A stretch of DNA of 64,000 bases, from the NCBI GenBank assembly GCA_951799445.1, contig OX637295.1:15314001-15378000 (forward strand), written 5' to 3'. The position numbers were made by a program, and so were the translations under genes. This DNA is from Pseudisothecium myosuroides. Taxonomy: Eukaryota; Streptophyta; Bryopsida; Hypnales; Lembophyllaceae. Below the pieces are notes generated by a model that was not told the DNA's origin, made no database searches, and worked only from the letters and a program-made list of their open reading frames with translations. Shown here piece by piece: positions 21,800 through 33,768 of this stretch; the stretch's first letter is position 1; each line of letters opens with the position of its first letter.

Positions 21800-22400
21800 A
21801 TGGAATTTTTTTCTAGATCTTAACCCTTTCTCTTCCATTTCTTTTCTAACCTTTCATCTATTTCCGACAATTTTTCATCAATTTTTTCCAACCACTTTCA
21901 TCTAGTTTCATCCATTTTTTCATCCACTTTCATCTAGTTTCATCCAACTTTCACCAACTTTCATCCATTTTTTTCATCCACTTTCATCTAGTTTCATCCA
22001 AATTTTTCATCCAACTTTCACCAACTTTCATCCTTTTTTCATCCACTTTCATCTAGTTTCATCTAAATTTTTCATCCAACTTTCACCAACTTTCATCCTT
22101 TTTTCATCCACTTTCATCCATTTTTTCCAACCACCTTCATCCATTTCTTCCAATTCCTTTCATTCATTTTCTCCAACCACTTTCTTCCACTTCTTCCATC
22201 CAATTTTGTGAATTTTTTCTGAAATTTCATCCATTTTTCCATCAACTTTCATCCACTTTTTCATCCATTTTTTTCCACATTTTTATTTTTTCTTCCAAGA
22301 TTTTAGCTCCCCGCTCACCAATCCCCGCTTCCCGCTCGCCGCTCTCCGCTCCACACTCGCTTCCCAGCATTCCCCCTTCCTACTCTATTTCTATCTACTT
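21800..22400 (-). repeat. Inverted copy of the GGATGAAAGTAGATGAAA block
   Basis: CATCCACTTTCATCTAGTTT repeats many times here and is the reverse complement of the block at 7446-7900. The GC-rich head CCCGCTCGCCGCTCTCCGCT follows at about 22330, then CCCCCTTCCTACTC, as at 7440. The two blocks are copies of one dispersed element. Confidence 0.8.
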
Positions 22401-23480
22401 TGTTTTGTTTTAATTAGCTCTACCTCCCAACTGATTAGATTTAGATTTAGCAAAAAAACAAAATTTTGTCTGACAACCAAATGGCTTGTAAGGCCACAAC
22501 CTACCTACACCACGACCTAGTTGCTTAAGGCTTGGCCGTTGGGGCTGGCCTGTCGAGCTGGTTGTTAGGGCTGGTCTATCGGGCTGGAGTCACAGCTAGT
22601 TTTGGCGACAATTTGGAATTGTATCAGAAATTTTCTCTTCCTTTGGAGTTTCTAAATTTGGGGGGGGGCCCACGTCCAAAAGACACATGGAAGTGGAAAC
22701 TCTAATTTGACCTTAAGCTAAATAACTAGCCTGGCTTGAGTCTAAGCTTGGACCCTATTCTAATGCGACTTTGGAGCCTGGTCACTAGAAAGTTCTTTTG
22801 GGGGACTAAATTTTGGTTATTCTCAACCGTATATTGGAAACTAAATTTTAGAGGTGAACACCAAGAGGGTGCAAAGCTCCGTTGTTTGGTGGTAAAACTA
22901 TAAAATCCAACTACTAGCCTAAGATTTAAAGCTCTACAATTTAGTAAAAAAAAGTATAAAAACAATCCAATTATAAGGGGGGCAAGTTAAACAAGGCACA
23001 AACATCACAAATAAGTGAGCCCTTTACTAGAATAAGGAATTAGTACACCAATGTGGTGTAATATAAGTTAGTTCAAGAGATATCAGTACAATTAAGTTAG
23101 TGACCACTTAACCATTGAAGTGCCCCACATGCAAGAATGTGGCCTCTCAGTTTTGAAAGATGTCTTTGTTTCACCATTATAATCTTTTCAATGGTACAGT
23201 CAAAGGACGTGTCCCTTTCCTTGGAGCTCTGGGCCTATCTCCACTACCAATTGGTATTGTCAGTTTATGTTCAGTTTTAGATGATGGTTTGATTGGAATG
23301 AATTCCAAAGGGTCTGGATTTTAGTAAACTTCCGCTTGGTGCTCAAGGGTTACTTCAAAACAAGATACTAGAGGCCTTTCTAACGGCATCGCCAAGGTAC
23401 AGAGAGGAGACTTTCTAGGATTAATGCACAAAGTTAAACTAACCCTTACAACGAGAGATCAAGGACCAACAACACATGCA
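22401..23480. other. No gene recognised
   Basis: AT-rich sequence with a poly-G run near 22663 and no protein-like frame. Confidence 0.5.
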
Positions 23481-23482
23481 TG

Positions 23483-24244
23483 AGGATAGTTGCAAGAAAC
23501 ACTTCATATTTTTTCATCAAAACTGCAGTTTTTGGCCATAAGACTGGCAGTACTATACAATACTACCAATACTACGTTTTAGCAGCGCCCCAAAAAATCT
23601 GAACCGTTGATTCAAGGCACCTGCAGATCTAAAATGTTGATTTAGTACTATATTGTACTATGCAGTACTACAGACTACAACGAAGTACTGCAAAAGCCAC
23701 TGGGAGCATAAAATAGTAGAAAAGGGGTCTATGGACATTTTTATATTTAATAATTCAAAAAAAATTCAATAAAATTCAATAAAAAAAGACATTTTGCTAA
23801 AGGAAGAATGCGCTTGCATTGCACCAAAAAATTCATGAAGGAAAATTTTTCCCTCTTTGTAGCTTTTACGCAAAGGAAGGTCACTTTAACCCCATGTGTG
23901 CAAACCGACATGTTGCTATTTTCATGAAACTCATTGTTAGTCCTTGTAATGTTAGTAGACCTTCAACATGCCCCAATTTGTGGCTTCAAGTTTTCATTTT
24001 TGGGTCAAAAATAGGACTAAAAACCCCCCAAATGGCTAAGGTAGACATCTAATTGGGGGCAGGTTAAAAATAGTAAACCAATTTGAAAAAACTTGAAAAT
24101 TTTATTTAATGTCTACAACTACCACACCTACTTTCATTCCAAATTTCATGCCGAATGGACAAACGATGCAAACGTTATGAGCAAAAAAAAAATTCTCGAG
24201 GGCAAGGGGACAAGAAATAGGACAAGTGTTTCTTGCAATCACCC
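23483..24244. mobile_element. TIR element GN, copy at 23.5 kb
   Basis: The left end GGATAGTTGCAAGAAACACT and the right end AAGTGTTTCTTGCAATCACC are inverse copies with a consensus near GGGTGATTGCAAGAAACACT. The interior right half (TGTCTACAACTACCA..., ATGAGCAAAAA, GGGGACAAGAAA) matches the copies at 26454-27194 and elsewhere. No open frame encodes a transposase, so it is non-autonomous. I could not identify a target duplication, so the superfamily is unknown. Confidence 0.65.
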
Positions 24245-25930
24245 ACAAAGATAAACAAGTGAGAAGGTACCCCAAAGACCTTCACAAAGCTTGGACAACA
24301 CAAAAAAGGAGCATAAAAGGCTCCAAAAACATAGTTCTAGGTTTTTGGCTTGAAACGCCAAAAATCCAACATAAATTGAACCAAACGGACCCAAATGATA
24401 CAAATGGAGGTGTTTAGAGAGGAAAATGGGTGCCCTTCTATACTTATCCAGGGCACTCACCTCCTCTCATTTTTCCTACGATAACCCTATGAAGTAGGCT
24501 TTTCATCCTTATATTTTAGGATTCACTTTGTACGTTGGTCCAAATTCTAACTTTGGGATATTAATTTCAAATCACAAACGGATTGTGCTATTGGCTTCAA
24601 AAGGCCATTTTTAGTAAGAGTAACTCTGAACCCTTTATCCTTTACCAAAAGATCACAAAAAACTAGTGCTAACTTAGAACAATAAAAGATTAAAAATCTA
24701 AATTTTGGAATTTACCTTTGCTGAGAGAGGTGACTAGCTAAGGTTGTTTGGAAAGCTCAAGGGAGTAAAAAAAGACCCTTTGTTGAATTTGTTTCAATTC
24801 CATGTGCTCTCAAGCGCTGATCAATTCTCTGTAAGTTCCTCCGGCCACGTTGTAATTTTGGAAGAATCTTGCCGATTTGGATATCTCCCGCGATTAGAAT
24901 GTCTTGAAACTTGTCAGGGAATTTTTTTTGTAGAACCTCTTATGAAATCTCAAAAAAGATGTGCAAGCTTATGTTTTTATTTGCACATCTGAAAAAAGAG
25001 GATAAAATCCTGCCCTCCTATCATTATCGATAGTTAGAGAAGCTTTTATATACAAGGAAATCTTAGCAAATCAATTTCATTTCCAATCCCCTAGCATGAT
25101 CCCAATCCTAGATCTCTATCTTTTGGCTATAGATTCTTCCACTGGCCCATCTTGAGGTGATAAATCATGTAGGCTAACAATTAGAGTTTCTACTATTTCG
25201 TCAATGTAATGGAAAAATTGAAACCTGTCTTTGAAAATGTACCTAGGGATCTCACTAGACTTTATTTGGACCAATTTAGCCATGGTAAGTTATATGTATT
25301 AATAGATTTAGGCTATTTTGGACAATATCACTCATACCTTTTAACTTCCACCAATCTTTGGGTTCTAACTTATGTACAGGTGGGTTTTGGAGATTTTCTA
25401 AATATAAAATTCTATTTAAGACCAAATGCTATATTGGCATATAACAAATTTATTTTGGTTTTATACTCTTTTTTGGGATTTTTGTGTATAATTATAACTT
25501 ATATTACAAAATTTAAAAAACAAACAAACAATGAGTCCCAAGTGACAAATTGGGAGTTCGCATGCCTATATTGACAATAATGACTTTGAGTGGTTTGGAC
25601 ACCCTGGAAGTAGCAAAACTAATGCAATTAGGAAAAAATTGTCATTTTTTAGTCATTCTTTTGAAGTTGCATATGTGCCCATTTTCTACCCATGGTCCTT
25701 GTAGGTCGATGAATTACTGCTGGGACATGGTTTTTGTCTTCATTGTAAGAAAGTAACTAATTTGAGCTAGTTGGAATCGTGGAGGTCTAACAACATATGG
25801 CAACTTTAATTATGTTCTGAAGACAAAAAAAGAGACTATGCTATAGTCCAACTCATTTGTTTTGCGGAAGAAAGTAGCTATTGGAAACATTGAAGGTGAA
25901 CCACATGCTAAACTAATCAAGCTAAAGGGT
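24245..25930. other. Mostly featureless; one unassigned 121-codon frame
   Basis: An open frame at 25209-25574 (plus) would encode 121 residues with a hydrophobic second half, but I see no motif, no coding-like codon pattern and no promoter. A cysteine-containing relic, GHGFCLHCKK, near 25720 suggests old transposon coding DNA. I do not call a gene. Confidence 0.35.
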
Positions 25931-25936
25931 TCCATT

Positions 25937-26285
25937 AAGGGTCCATCATAGTTGGCTAGTAAGAGTGTATGCCATATTCCTTAGTTGATGGCTCCAAGTC
26001 TTCCAATTATCAAATTTGAATTCTTTGCTAATCATCGTCGTGGAAGTATCTATAAAGAAACTGATGGCTCCAAGTCTTCTAATTATCAAAATTAAGGATC
26101 CATTGTAGTTGGCTAGTAAGAGTGTATGCCATGTTCCTTAGCTGATGGCTCCAAGTCTTCCAATTATCCAATTTGAATTCTTTGCTAACCATCATCGTGG
26201 AAGTATCCATAAAGAAACTGATGGCTCCAAGTCTTCTAATTATCAAAATTTGAATTCTTTGCTAACCATTGTTGCAGGAGTATCT
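25937..26285 (+). repeat. About 157-bp tandem duplication
   Basis: TAGTTGGCTAGTAAGAGTGT is followed by GATGGCTCCAAGTCTTCCAA and GGAAGTATCTATAAAGAAAC, and the set recurs about 157 bases later (second unit from 26093). Within each unit GGCTCCAAGTCTTC occurs twice about 82 bases apart, so the structure is a duplication of a duplication. Confidence 0.8.
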
Positions 26286-26453
26286 ATATAGAAGTTGTTG
26301 CTACGGCCATTTTCACTTTAGCCAGATATAATATGTATATAGTTGATGTTCCTTTCATATTAGTATTTAGATTGAATTAACATTTAGTGCTATGCAAATA
26401 ATTGTAAGTTTTTGCTTGTAAGTAAGTCCTTTTTGTCCTCTTATTTGTTGTAA

Positions 26454-27194
26454 GGGTGATTGCAAGAAATACTTGCTAATTTTGTTGAGTTTCATGCAAA
26501 ATACTCATGCTTGTTTTTTTCTAGAATACTAAGAAATTAAAAAAAGATTGTTGCTAGAAACACCTACTGTTTTAGGCTCAAAACAATCTATTTTAGTGAC
26601 AATTGCAACTTTTGGAATACATTTTTAAAAATAAAATAAAATAAAATATGAATAATTTATAAAGCTCCAAAAATAGTATGTCTCTCAAAATGCAGACCTA
26701 GAAAATTTATCTCTTAAAGTTATGCACAAAAAAAGGACAATGGAACATACTAAAAAAATGAACACTTTGATATTTGATTTTTAGAAAATAGTATAAAATT
26801 CAAAAAATTCAACTAAAATAATCCATTTTTCCTAACTTGAAGGTGCTCCTTCTTAATCATTTTCATCTTTGGAAACAAAAATTGTGTTCTATACATGTGC
26901 AAAGGGAGTTCATTTTGAGTACATGTGGAAGATGGACAAATTTTTTTTTTTTTTTTTGGTGGGCCTATCTAAAAGGCTTCAAAATGGCTAAGGTAGACTT
27001 TTAATTGAGGATTGTCTAAAAAAATTAAAATAATATTTTTATATGCAAAAAGAAATTTCAATGTCTACAACTACCATATGTACCTTCATTTCAAATTTCA
27101 TGTAAAACTGCCACACGACGCACAAATTATGAGCAAAAATCACTTGTCTTAGGCCGAGGGGACAAAAAAAAGGGCAAGTAATTCTTGCATTTAC
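26454..27194. mobile_element. TIR element GN, copy at 26.5 kb
   Basis: GGGTGATTGCAAGAAATACT on the left and AAGTAATTCTTGCATTTAC on the right are the GN termini, slightly decayed. The interior includes TTTTTAAAAATAAAATAAAAT, shared with the partial copy at 10372. Confidence 0.65.
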
Positions 27195-27752
27195 TTGAAA
27201 GCAATTTTAAAATTCTTTTTAAAATTATAGCCAATGTATACAACTTTAATATAAAGATAATCACTGAAAGAAAAGCATAGAAAAATTCTCCTAGTAGGAG
27301 AACTAGAAATTGAAGTATCAAATCTTATGAAAATAGATCTTCAATGTTATAATTATTAAAAATTAAAAAAATTAAAAAATAATGGCCATTTGTGGAAACT
27401 CTATGTTATTCACCAAAAATCTACCAAAATAATATTTTATATGTTTTGAAATGCAAGTAGCAAGAATCTCACTTTGTGGACTTCCACACAATGAATAATT
27501 AATTATTTTTGTAAATCCTTTGAATAGTAGCTAAAAGTCTATTAGAAGAGCATTTCTTCTAAATTTCAGCTCAAAATTTATTTTTTGGGTATCACTTTGT
27601 TCAAAATTGTTAGACAAGGCGTGTAATAGTCATGAGTAGCATGCCTATAAATTTTGAATCATTTGGAGGCAAAACACAAAAATTATGGCCAAAAAACAAA
27701 TTACCAAGAGATATATGACAAAAAATAGTACTAGTGTTTCTTGCAATCATCT
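27195..27752. mobile_element. TIR element GN, right-hand partial copy
   Basis: It ends in AGTGTTTCTTGCAATCATC, the GN terminus, preceded by the family's ATTATGGCCAAAAAA-type segment. No left end is visible, possibly because it is joined to or nested with the copy at 26454. Confidence 0.5.
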
Positions 27753-28645
27753 GAAATTGCATTCTGTCTCCATCCTAAAACTCCCATCTTAGTTTAATTT
27801 TCAAATAATCAAATCATTTTAGGTGTAAGGTAGCAACACCTTAAAGTGACAAGTATCTAAACAAACATCTATATTATTGCCTTATAGCACCTCCAATTTG
27901 CATGTGAGAACACCAAATCTCTTACATAGAACTTGAGTGGAATAGCAAAAAGTCTATGCATGTATGCTTCTATTCATGCATTATTCTTGGTTGCTTAAAG
28001 ATTCCAAATGTGTTGATTCCTACTATGTTTATAATCTACTATAGGGGCCTATAGCATATTGCTTTTGAAAATTTATAACATATTTTCTTAGTAGCATGGA
28101 ATTTAGATTCTATTTTCATTGTCATTTACTACAATTTTCTCATTTTTTTAAACAAAAATTACATTATGTGGCCATACAAAAAGCCATTGAAACTTTGTGA
28201 TTACAAAAAAATCTGGATCAATCTCTACAGGATTGCTTCAGAGTGACATGTTTGGCTATTTCTATGTCATCGCTATCAAAAAAAGTGACATGTTTTTGAC
28301 AACCACATCATTTGACTTTTGTGACTAATCTTGAGGTAGCTAATCACACTTTGATTTCATTAAGATTTTGGCAGCATATTGGACCGCTGCTTGAATGTCT
28401 CTTTTTCTTAAGAAATCAAGACTATAATCTATTCTTCTAAATGCAATGAAAGGAATAAAAATAATTAGTAGTTTTTAAGCTGGAAATTAGAGGTCAAATT
28501 CAATAAATAATGCTGCAAGCATATACATTAGAAGAAATCTCAGACTTCCGGAGGGCTGCTTTGGAATGATAAACCAAGCTATTAAACAATATGTAGATAG
28601 GCTATAAAAAAGGTCCAAAGTACATTGTCAATTGATTTAGCTTTC

Positions 28646-28676
28646 ACAAAAATAGTCAGGCCATGACTATTTTTGT
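28646..28676. repeat. Small perfect hairpin
   Basis: ACAAAAATAGTCA, a short loop, and TGACTATTTTTGT. It could be a MITE relic. No U-run pattern or gene context supports a terminator. Confidence 0.6.
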
Positions 28677-28879
28677 AACTATAAAATGTATCCGTTCGAA
28701 GTGTTTAACGATACAATTAGTGTTTAATTGACAATTATTTCAATTAAATCAAATTAAATCAAATTAAGCCAAATTAAGTGGCTTTTGAAGCTCGTAGCCA
28801 AAGAAAACTAGCTTCAATGGCCACTTACTTAATTTTGAGAGTTAAAAGATGAGAAGAAGAACCCTTTATGAAAGTGAGG

Positions 28880-29190
28880 TATGCTAGTGGTAGGGTTAAC
28901 AACCTATGTGCAATATGTATCTTTAGTCATTTGACAATGAGTGAGTTATCTTCAAATTATTGTATAGCCTTTATAGATTCATGGTAGATAACCCATTTCT
29001 CTATAAAAGCAACTTCTTCACCCTTCATACTCACCAAATGTCAATAAAGTGAGTCTTTCATATTACTATCAACAAAAAAAATTGGGTGGTAGATGGTCAT
29101 TGGACTATTTTTAAACATTTTTTTTTTGCACAGTTTGGTTTGAGTGCAAAGTGCATCCAAGTACAAAGTGTTTATGATTTAGGCGCAATA
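28880..29190 (+). repeat. Dispersed repeat X, copy 2
   Basis: Contains TGACAATGAGTGAGTTATC, CTCTATAAAAGCAACTTCTT and GGTCATTGGACTATTTTT in the same order as copy 1. The TATAAAAG box is best preserved here. Confidence 0.6.
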
Positions 29191-30270
29191 GAACACCTTT
29201 GTACTTCGTACTTGATTTTTGAGCCACAACCAAACATCTGACATTGTGATATAAAGTGAGCAGGTATAGGAAAAAAATTAATGCTTAAACAAAAAAAAAG
29301 GGTAATTTGCGGGGTGCTCGAAGGGCTATGGAGTGGCCTTCTGGAGGCTCATTTTTTCTCTACTGATTTTTGTAATTTCTATGGTGAAATCTAAATTTCT
29401 ACAGTGGTTGTGCAATTTTTAAAGTCTAATTTTAAACCAAAATTAAGCAAATCTAAAAGAATTATAAATTTGATTATTTCAATGATTTTTTGCATGAATT
29501 GAGTGCTAGGACTCTATCCCTATGCTTGTTGCCAAAAACATACAAACTTTGTAATAAATTGTGTTTTATCGTAATTGCAAGTTGATTGTTTTGCCTAAAA
29601 GGAATTTGTAAAAGTCTTTTGAACCCAAAATAAGAAACAATTGTAGCAAGAAATAATAATCATCTCAGCCTGCAAAAAAATCTGCCTTATCCACCTGCTG
29701 TTTGATACGTAGCTCCTCAGCTATTCAAATTTCCCACACAGAAGAGTTCTTGAGCAAGGAAAATCAAGTGAAACCTTCTACACTAAATAGTGAAATTGGG
29801 TTGCCTTGACAATTAGGTTGCTTTACCAAAGAGAAGTTACCTCATGTTACCTCATGACTCATTGTTTGTCCAGATAGAGGCACAAGCCATTCTTTAATCC
29901 TGAGCCATCAATCAGTACATCAACCCATGCAGCACACATGTTTCCCACATCACTACATCCTTCTACACTAACTGTGATATTGATATAGTGTATAATGTTG
30001 AGATATTAGTGTGAGGCAACCTAATTTCCCTATTCAGTGTAGGTTATGTTTGTCCGTTCCAAGAGTCCACTCAGTCTGGGATGGGATACCCTGATCGGAC
30101 TTGTATCCATCGAGCCTTGCATCGGTCGAGATAAGGAAATAATGCATGTGTAGGAAAATTTAAATTGATGAATGGTCCCCTTCAAGTTTGTTTTGGTGGG
30201 CTGGTGGCCCTTTAGAGGCCCAATTTTTTTTGTAATGCCTACATTGTTGCTTTAAGGTGCTGCTATTTTA
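29191..30270. other. No gene recognised
   Basis: AT-rich sequence, no protein-like frame and no repeat that I can place. Confidence 0.45.
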
Positions 30271-30274
30271 AGCT

Positions 30275-30842
30275 TAGGTTTGCTTTACACCTGGAGGCCG
30301 GACTTATTTGTTGCATAAGAGGCCCCAAATCCTCACTTGTGAATGGATAAAAGGTTTAAATCACTCCAAACGCCTACACCTAAAAGCTGGGCCAATTTGA
30401 TGGAATGAATTGTTTTATTCAAAAAGGACAAGATTTGATATAGCCTAAGCTTGACCAATTGGGTGCGCTAGAAATGGGAGGCCCAATTCTTGGCCTGGGG
30501 GCCAATGCTAGATTTCAATTAAAAAAATTCTTTTATAAAATATTATTTTTTCAACAAATCACATTTGTTGAACTTTGTGCAATCAACCTCAAGGATAATT
30601 GGCTCAGTCTATAGGTATAAAGTGGCCTTGAAAAGAGAGGGAGAAGGTCTGAAATTTTCTAAGTTTTATTGAATTGGCCCAACTTCTTGACCTCAAGACC
30701 TTTGCATATGGGAGAATTGGCCCCTCTTATAATCTTATTCTAGTGAGTAGTTGAGGACGGCCTTAAGCCTAATAGGGGCTGAAATTTTGCGCCTTCCACT
30801 TGAAGGTGAATTGGCCTGGCTTCCATGTGTAAAATGGCCCTG
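30275..30842 (-). mobile_element. Compound TIR element, copy 1
   Basis: Related termini occur three times: TAGGTTTGCTTTACACCTGG at 30275, an internal inverse near 30600-30637 (TCTATAGGTATAAAGTGGCC) and an outer inverse ending CATGTGTAAAATGGCCCTG at 30842. The same three-ended arrangement occurs in reverse at 43256-43838, so the compound structure itself was mobile or duplicated. The interior pairs GGCCCAATTCTTGGCCTGG with the 43.6-kb copy. Confidence 0.65.
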
Positions 30843-30849
30843 AAACTTA

Positions 30850-32250
30850 AGGTAGGAGGTCCATAGAGCAACCATCTAAGCGCTGAACCTGATTTTTGGG
30901 GAGGTAAAACATCTTGAAATATTTTTCAGTAAATTTTTCTTGAAAGACAAAAGGAAATGGCATGTGGCCCAAGTTGTTTCGTATTTTTTGGAGCTTTGTG
31001 GAATTAGTTATGAAATTTTGAACTTGAAAAGCCATAGGGCTCTAAAAGCGACCACCTCTTAGAATGTACATCGCTTGTACATTTTGATAAATTGGAAAAA
31101 GCAAAATGTACCTCTGTGTCCTGTTCGGTTCAAAATGCCCTGTCGGAGTTCGAGCCTCCTACCTTAGTTCACTTACCTTCCAGCAATTCAGAAGCTGGAG
31201 CAAAACTTCATCTTCTTGATATTCCATTTTTTCCAAACAATAAGGCTGGTCAGAATTTATGTCACCCTCCATCATAAAGCCCTGCATAACACAGCACAGT
31301 GTTGTGTCTTGTGATGCGCAGGCTCCGAGGAAAACTCCATTGGGAGCATACTCACTTGAATGTGAGTGATGTGTAAGCCAATTTTTTGTCAAAGGTTCCA
31401 GCATAGAATTGATGCAAATTATTTATTGAAAATACTACCAAGTAAAGCAGGAGTTTCTGAGCCTCTGTAATTGTGTTATTGGTGACATGTACAAACATGG
31501 CACCACAGAATGACCGAATGCAAGGAGCCAGTGAATGGACTCAACAAATGCAATAATCATAAACGAAAGCAACCACAAAAATCTAGTTGCACGGATATTA
31601 AGTCTCTTTCCTCAAGGAAAAAGCTTGGGCTGCCCAGAGCAGAAAGATTCATGCGTATTGAAAATTTACTGAAACTCTTTGTTGGTGCAACTACAGGTAG
31701 TGTAGATTAGTGGCACCTTGGTTGAACTTGGTTCCAACAGCATTATTTTGTCATTATGAAATGAAAAATGGGGTGTACTAAAATTCCCATTACTGTAATA
31801 GTGTCCTCTACCATAGGGATACCTATTGGAGTTTTCAATGTATTGGTATTGAACTTTTCAACCTGGGAGCACTTTTCAACCCCCCCCCCCCCCCCATTTG
31901 AACTTCAAAATTTTATCACTAAGTTAATAGCAATAAAAAGTATATATCCACACTAAAGTGGCTTCTACTTTTTTATCAAATAGATTGACCAAAAAATGTT
32001 GCGGTGTGAAACCCTTCTGAAATAGCGGAGAAGGATGCTTTTTGGACCCCTTATTATACTGTATCACTGGTTGTTTCTTTTTTCTTTTCTTTTTTAATCT
32101 TGCATTGGTTGTTTCTGGCTGCCTCTTGGATAACAAGGCATTCATAGAGAAGAATCAAGTTGCATTCTAGCATCACCATGTGCCATCCATGACACATTCA
32201 ATAGACTGGCATTCAATGGCCCCGGAACTTGTTCCAGGCTTCAAGTATAT
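30850..32250. other. Intergenic, with poly-C tract
   Basis: A 16-base poly-C run lies at 31880-31895. Short frames at 31092-31404 and 31510-31710 lack recognisable motifs. Confidence 0.45.
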
Positions 32251-32254
32251 TGCT

Positions 32255-32354
32255 AGCTTCCACTCTTTTTTCTTTTTTTTGACACAAATGAAATGGAACT
32301 CCATTGCATAAAGATAAATTACAGACCTGCCAGCCACAGGCAAGCTTCCACTCT
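32255..32354 (-). mobile_element. 76-bp 5'-truncated retroposon with 12-bp target duplication
   Basis: AGCTTCCACTCT occurs at 32255-32266 and again at 32343-32354, flanking a 76-base insert that begins with a T-rich run. Read on the minus strand, the insert ends in an A-rich tail. Target duplication plus A-tail is the signature of LINE-type target-primed insertion. Only the last few dozen bases of the parent's 3' end were copied. Confidence 0.75.
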
Positions 32355-32684
32355 GAATAACTGGGACACCTCATAGTCATAGTGGCTCAAGTCACCTAAT
32401 CTCAGGAACCTGGCACTATTCCATGATTATGCCCCTCTGGAAACTCATCAGATCCATCCAAATAGTATGAGTATTGAGAGCCCTGTGCACTGACTTGAAT
32501 GCTAACAAGCTTGGCTTACTACCCACAATTTAACTTACAACTTGCCCTTGCATTCAAAGAATTAAATGCTATCCCCAGCTATGCAGCCCCAGAGGTCCCA
32601 GGCATCCGAATCTATCTGAGATTCTTGGTCACACATGTCCAGGCAACTGTGCAATGTACTTTGATCTGCTTGCTATCTATCAAA

Positions 32685-32753
32685 CCTGCAACTCTATTAA
32701 AACAAAAAACAAAAAACAAAACAAAACAAAACAAAACAACCCTGCAACTCTAT
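32685..32753 (+). mobile_element. 43-bp tail-only retroposon insertion with 13-bp target duplication
   Basis: CCTGCAACTCTAT at 32685-32697 is repeated at 32741-32753. Between them are 43 bases of AAAAC and AAAAAC units. The insert is just an A-rich tail, so this is an extreme 5' truncation of a LINE-mobilised RNA. Confidence 0.75.
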
Positions 32754-33768
32754 GTCAACACCAACCAGATCTGCCACCAAGTCTGGCAGGATGCGATTCA
32801 TGCCAGTATGGCACAGAGAATTGATCCAATCACTTAACTTACTTGCCTCCTTCGGTCGTTGCACAGAGGAGAGCCAGCATGCCATCTTAACTCCTGGTGC
32901 AAAACCACATCTTTTGCTCTGGCACTTTCCTTGAGTGGCACCTCTCTCTTAGTTTACCTCCCAGGGTTGCTTCATCTGATTGAGCAGGATTGATTTGTAC
33001 TTTCCCCCGCCTTTGGCTTTTAATTGTGAAGAAGAAGAAGAAAAAACTGCAACTCTATATGGAAATTGGAACTTACTAATGCATGAGGGCCAGTTTTACA
33101 AGTTGATCCTTGGCTCTGAATCAGTTGCAGTGATGCAGATAGTGGTCATGATGGATATTCGTGGGTTTCAGCCTTTGACAATTACAAAGCATTCCACATT
33201 TGAGGAAATTTGCCTCTGGAATGGTCCGTGACATACAAAGTTACTAGTGTTCCAAGTATCCAGTGAAAATTTTGTCAACATGCTCCAATGGCAACATCAC
33301 ATGCACTCTTTTCCCTAAAAACAAAATAGTATTGTTGTCATGATAGCGACAATGTATTTTTGTTGCCTCTATCCTTTGGACGTAGACTATGGCATTGACT
33401 GTATCTTTTTTGAATCCGAGTTACCAAATCCTATCTATAACCACTTTCTCAGTGCACAATGCAATTAGGGTTTGGTTGGAGGAGATAGAATCTCACGGTC
33501 ACATTGTGTTTGTTTTATACACATATAGGCATATATGGTTTTTTTACAAAGATGATTCAATGGGAGATTCTATTGAGAACTTAAGGTTCACAATCTACCA
33601 TGACTTCTTCAATTAATTGTATAGAAAATTCCTATCAAGGAAAGTACATGCACAATTCGTAATTTAGAAGCACTTACTAATTTTTTTAATATGTTATACA
33701 TGTTTCTCATGTCTCGCACTCAAATAATGGCAACATTTTGAAGTCAACCTCAAGTTGTGTACTATCCC

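Noticed and set aside
25209..25574. 121-codon open frame with a hydrophobic half
   Set aside because: No motif, no neighbours, AT-rich codons and no promoter signal. Long frames of this kind are expected by chance in AT-rich repeats.
28646..28676. Hairpin as a transcription terminator
   Set aside because: Rho-independent terminators are not expected in a plant nuclear genome, and no gene ends here.
31139..31165. tRNA-like T-arm word near GGAGTTCGAGCCTCC
   Set aside because: No matching acceptor stem, D arm or anticodon arm could be placed around it.
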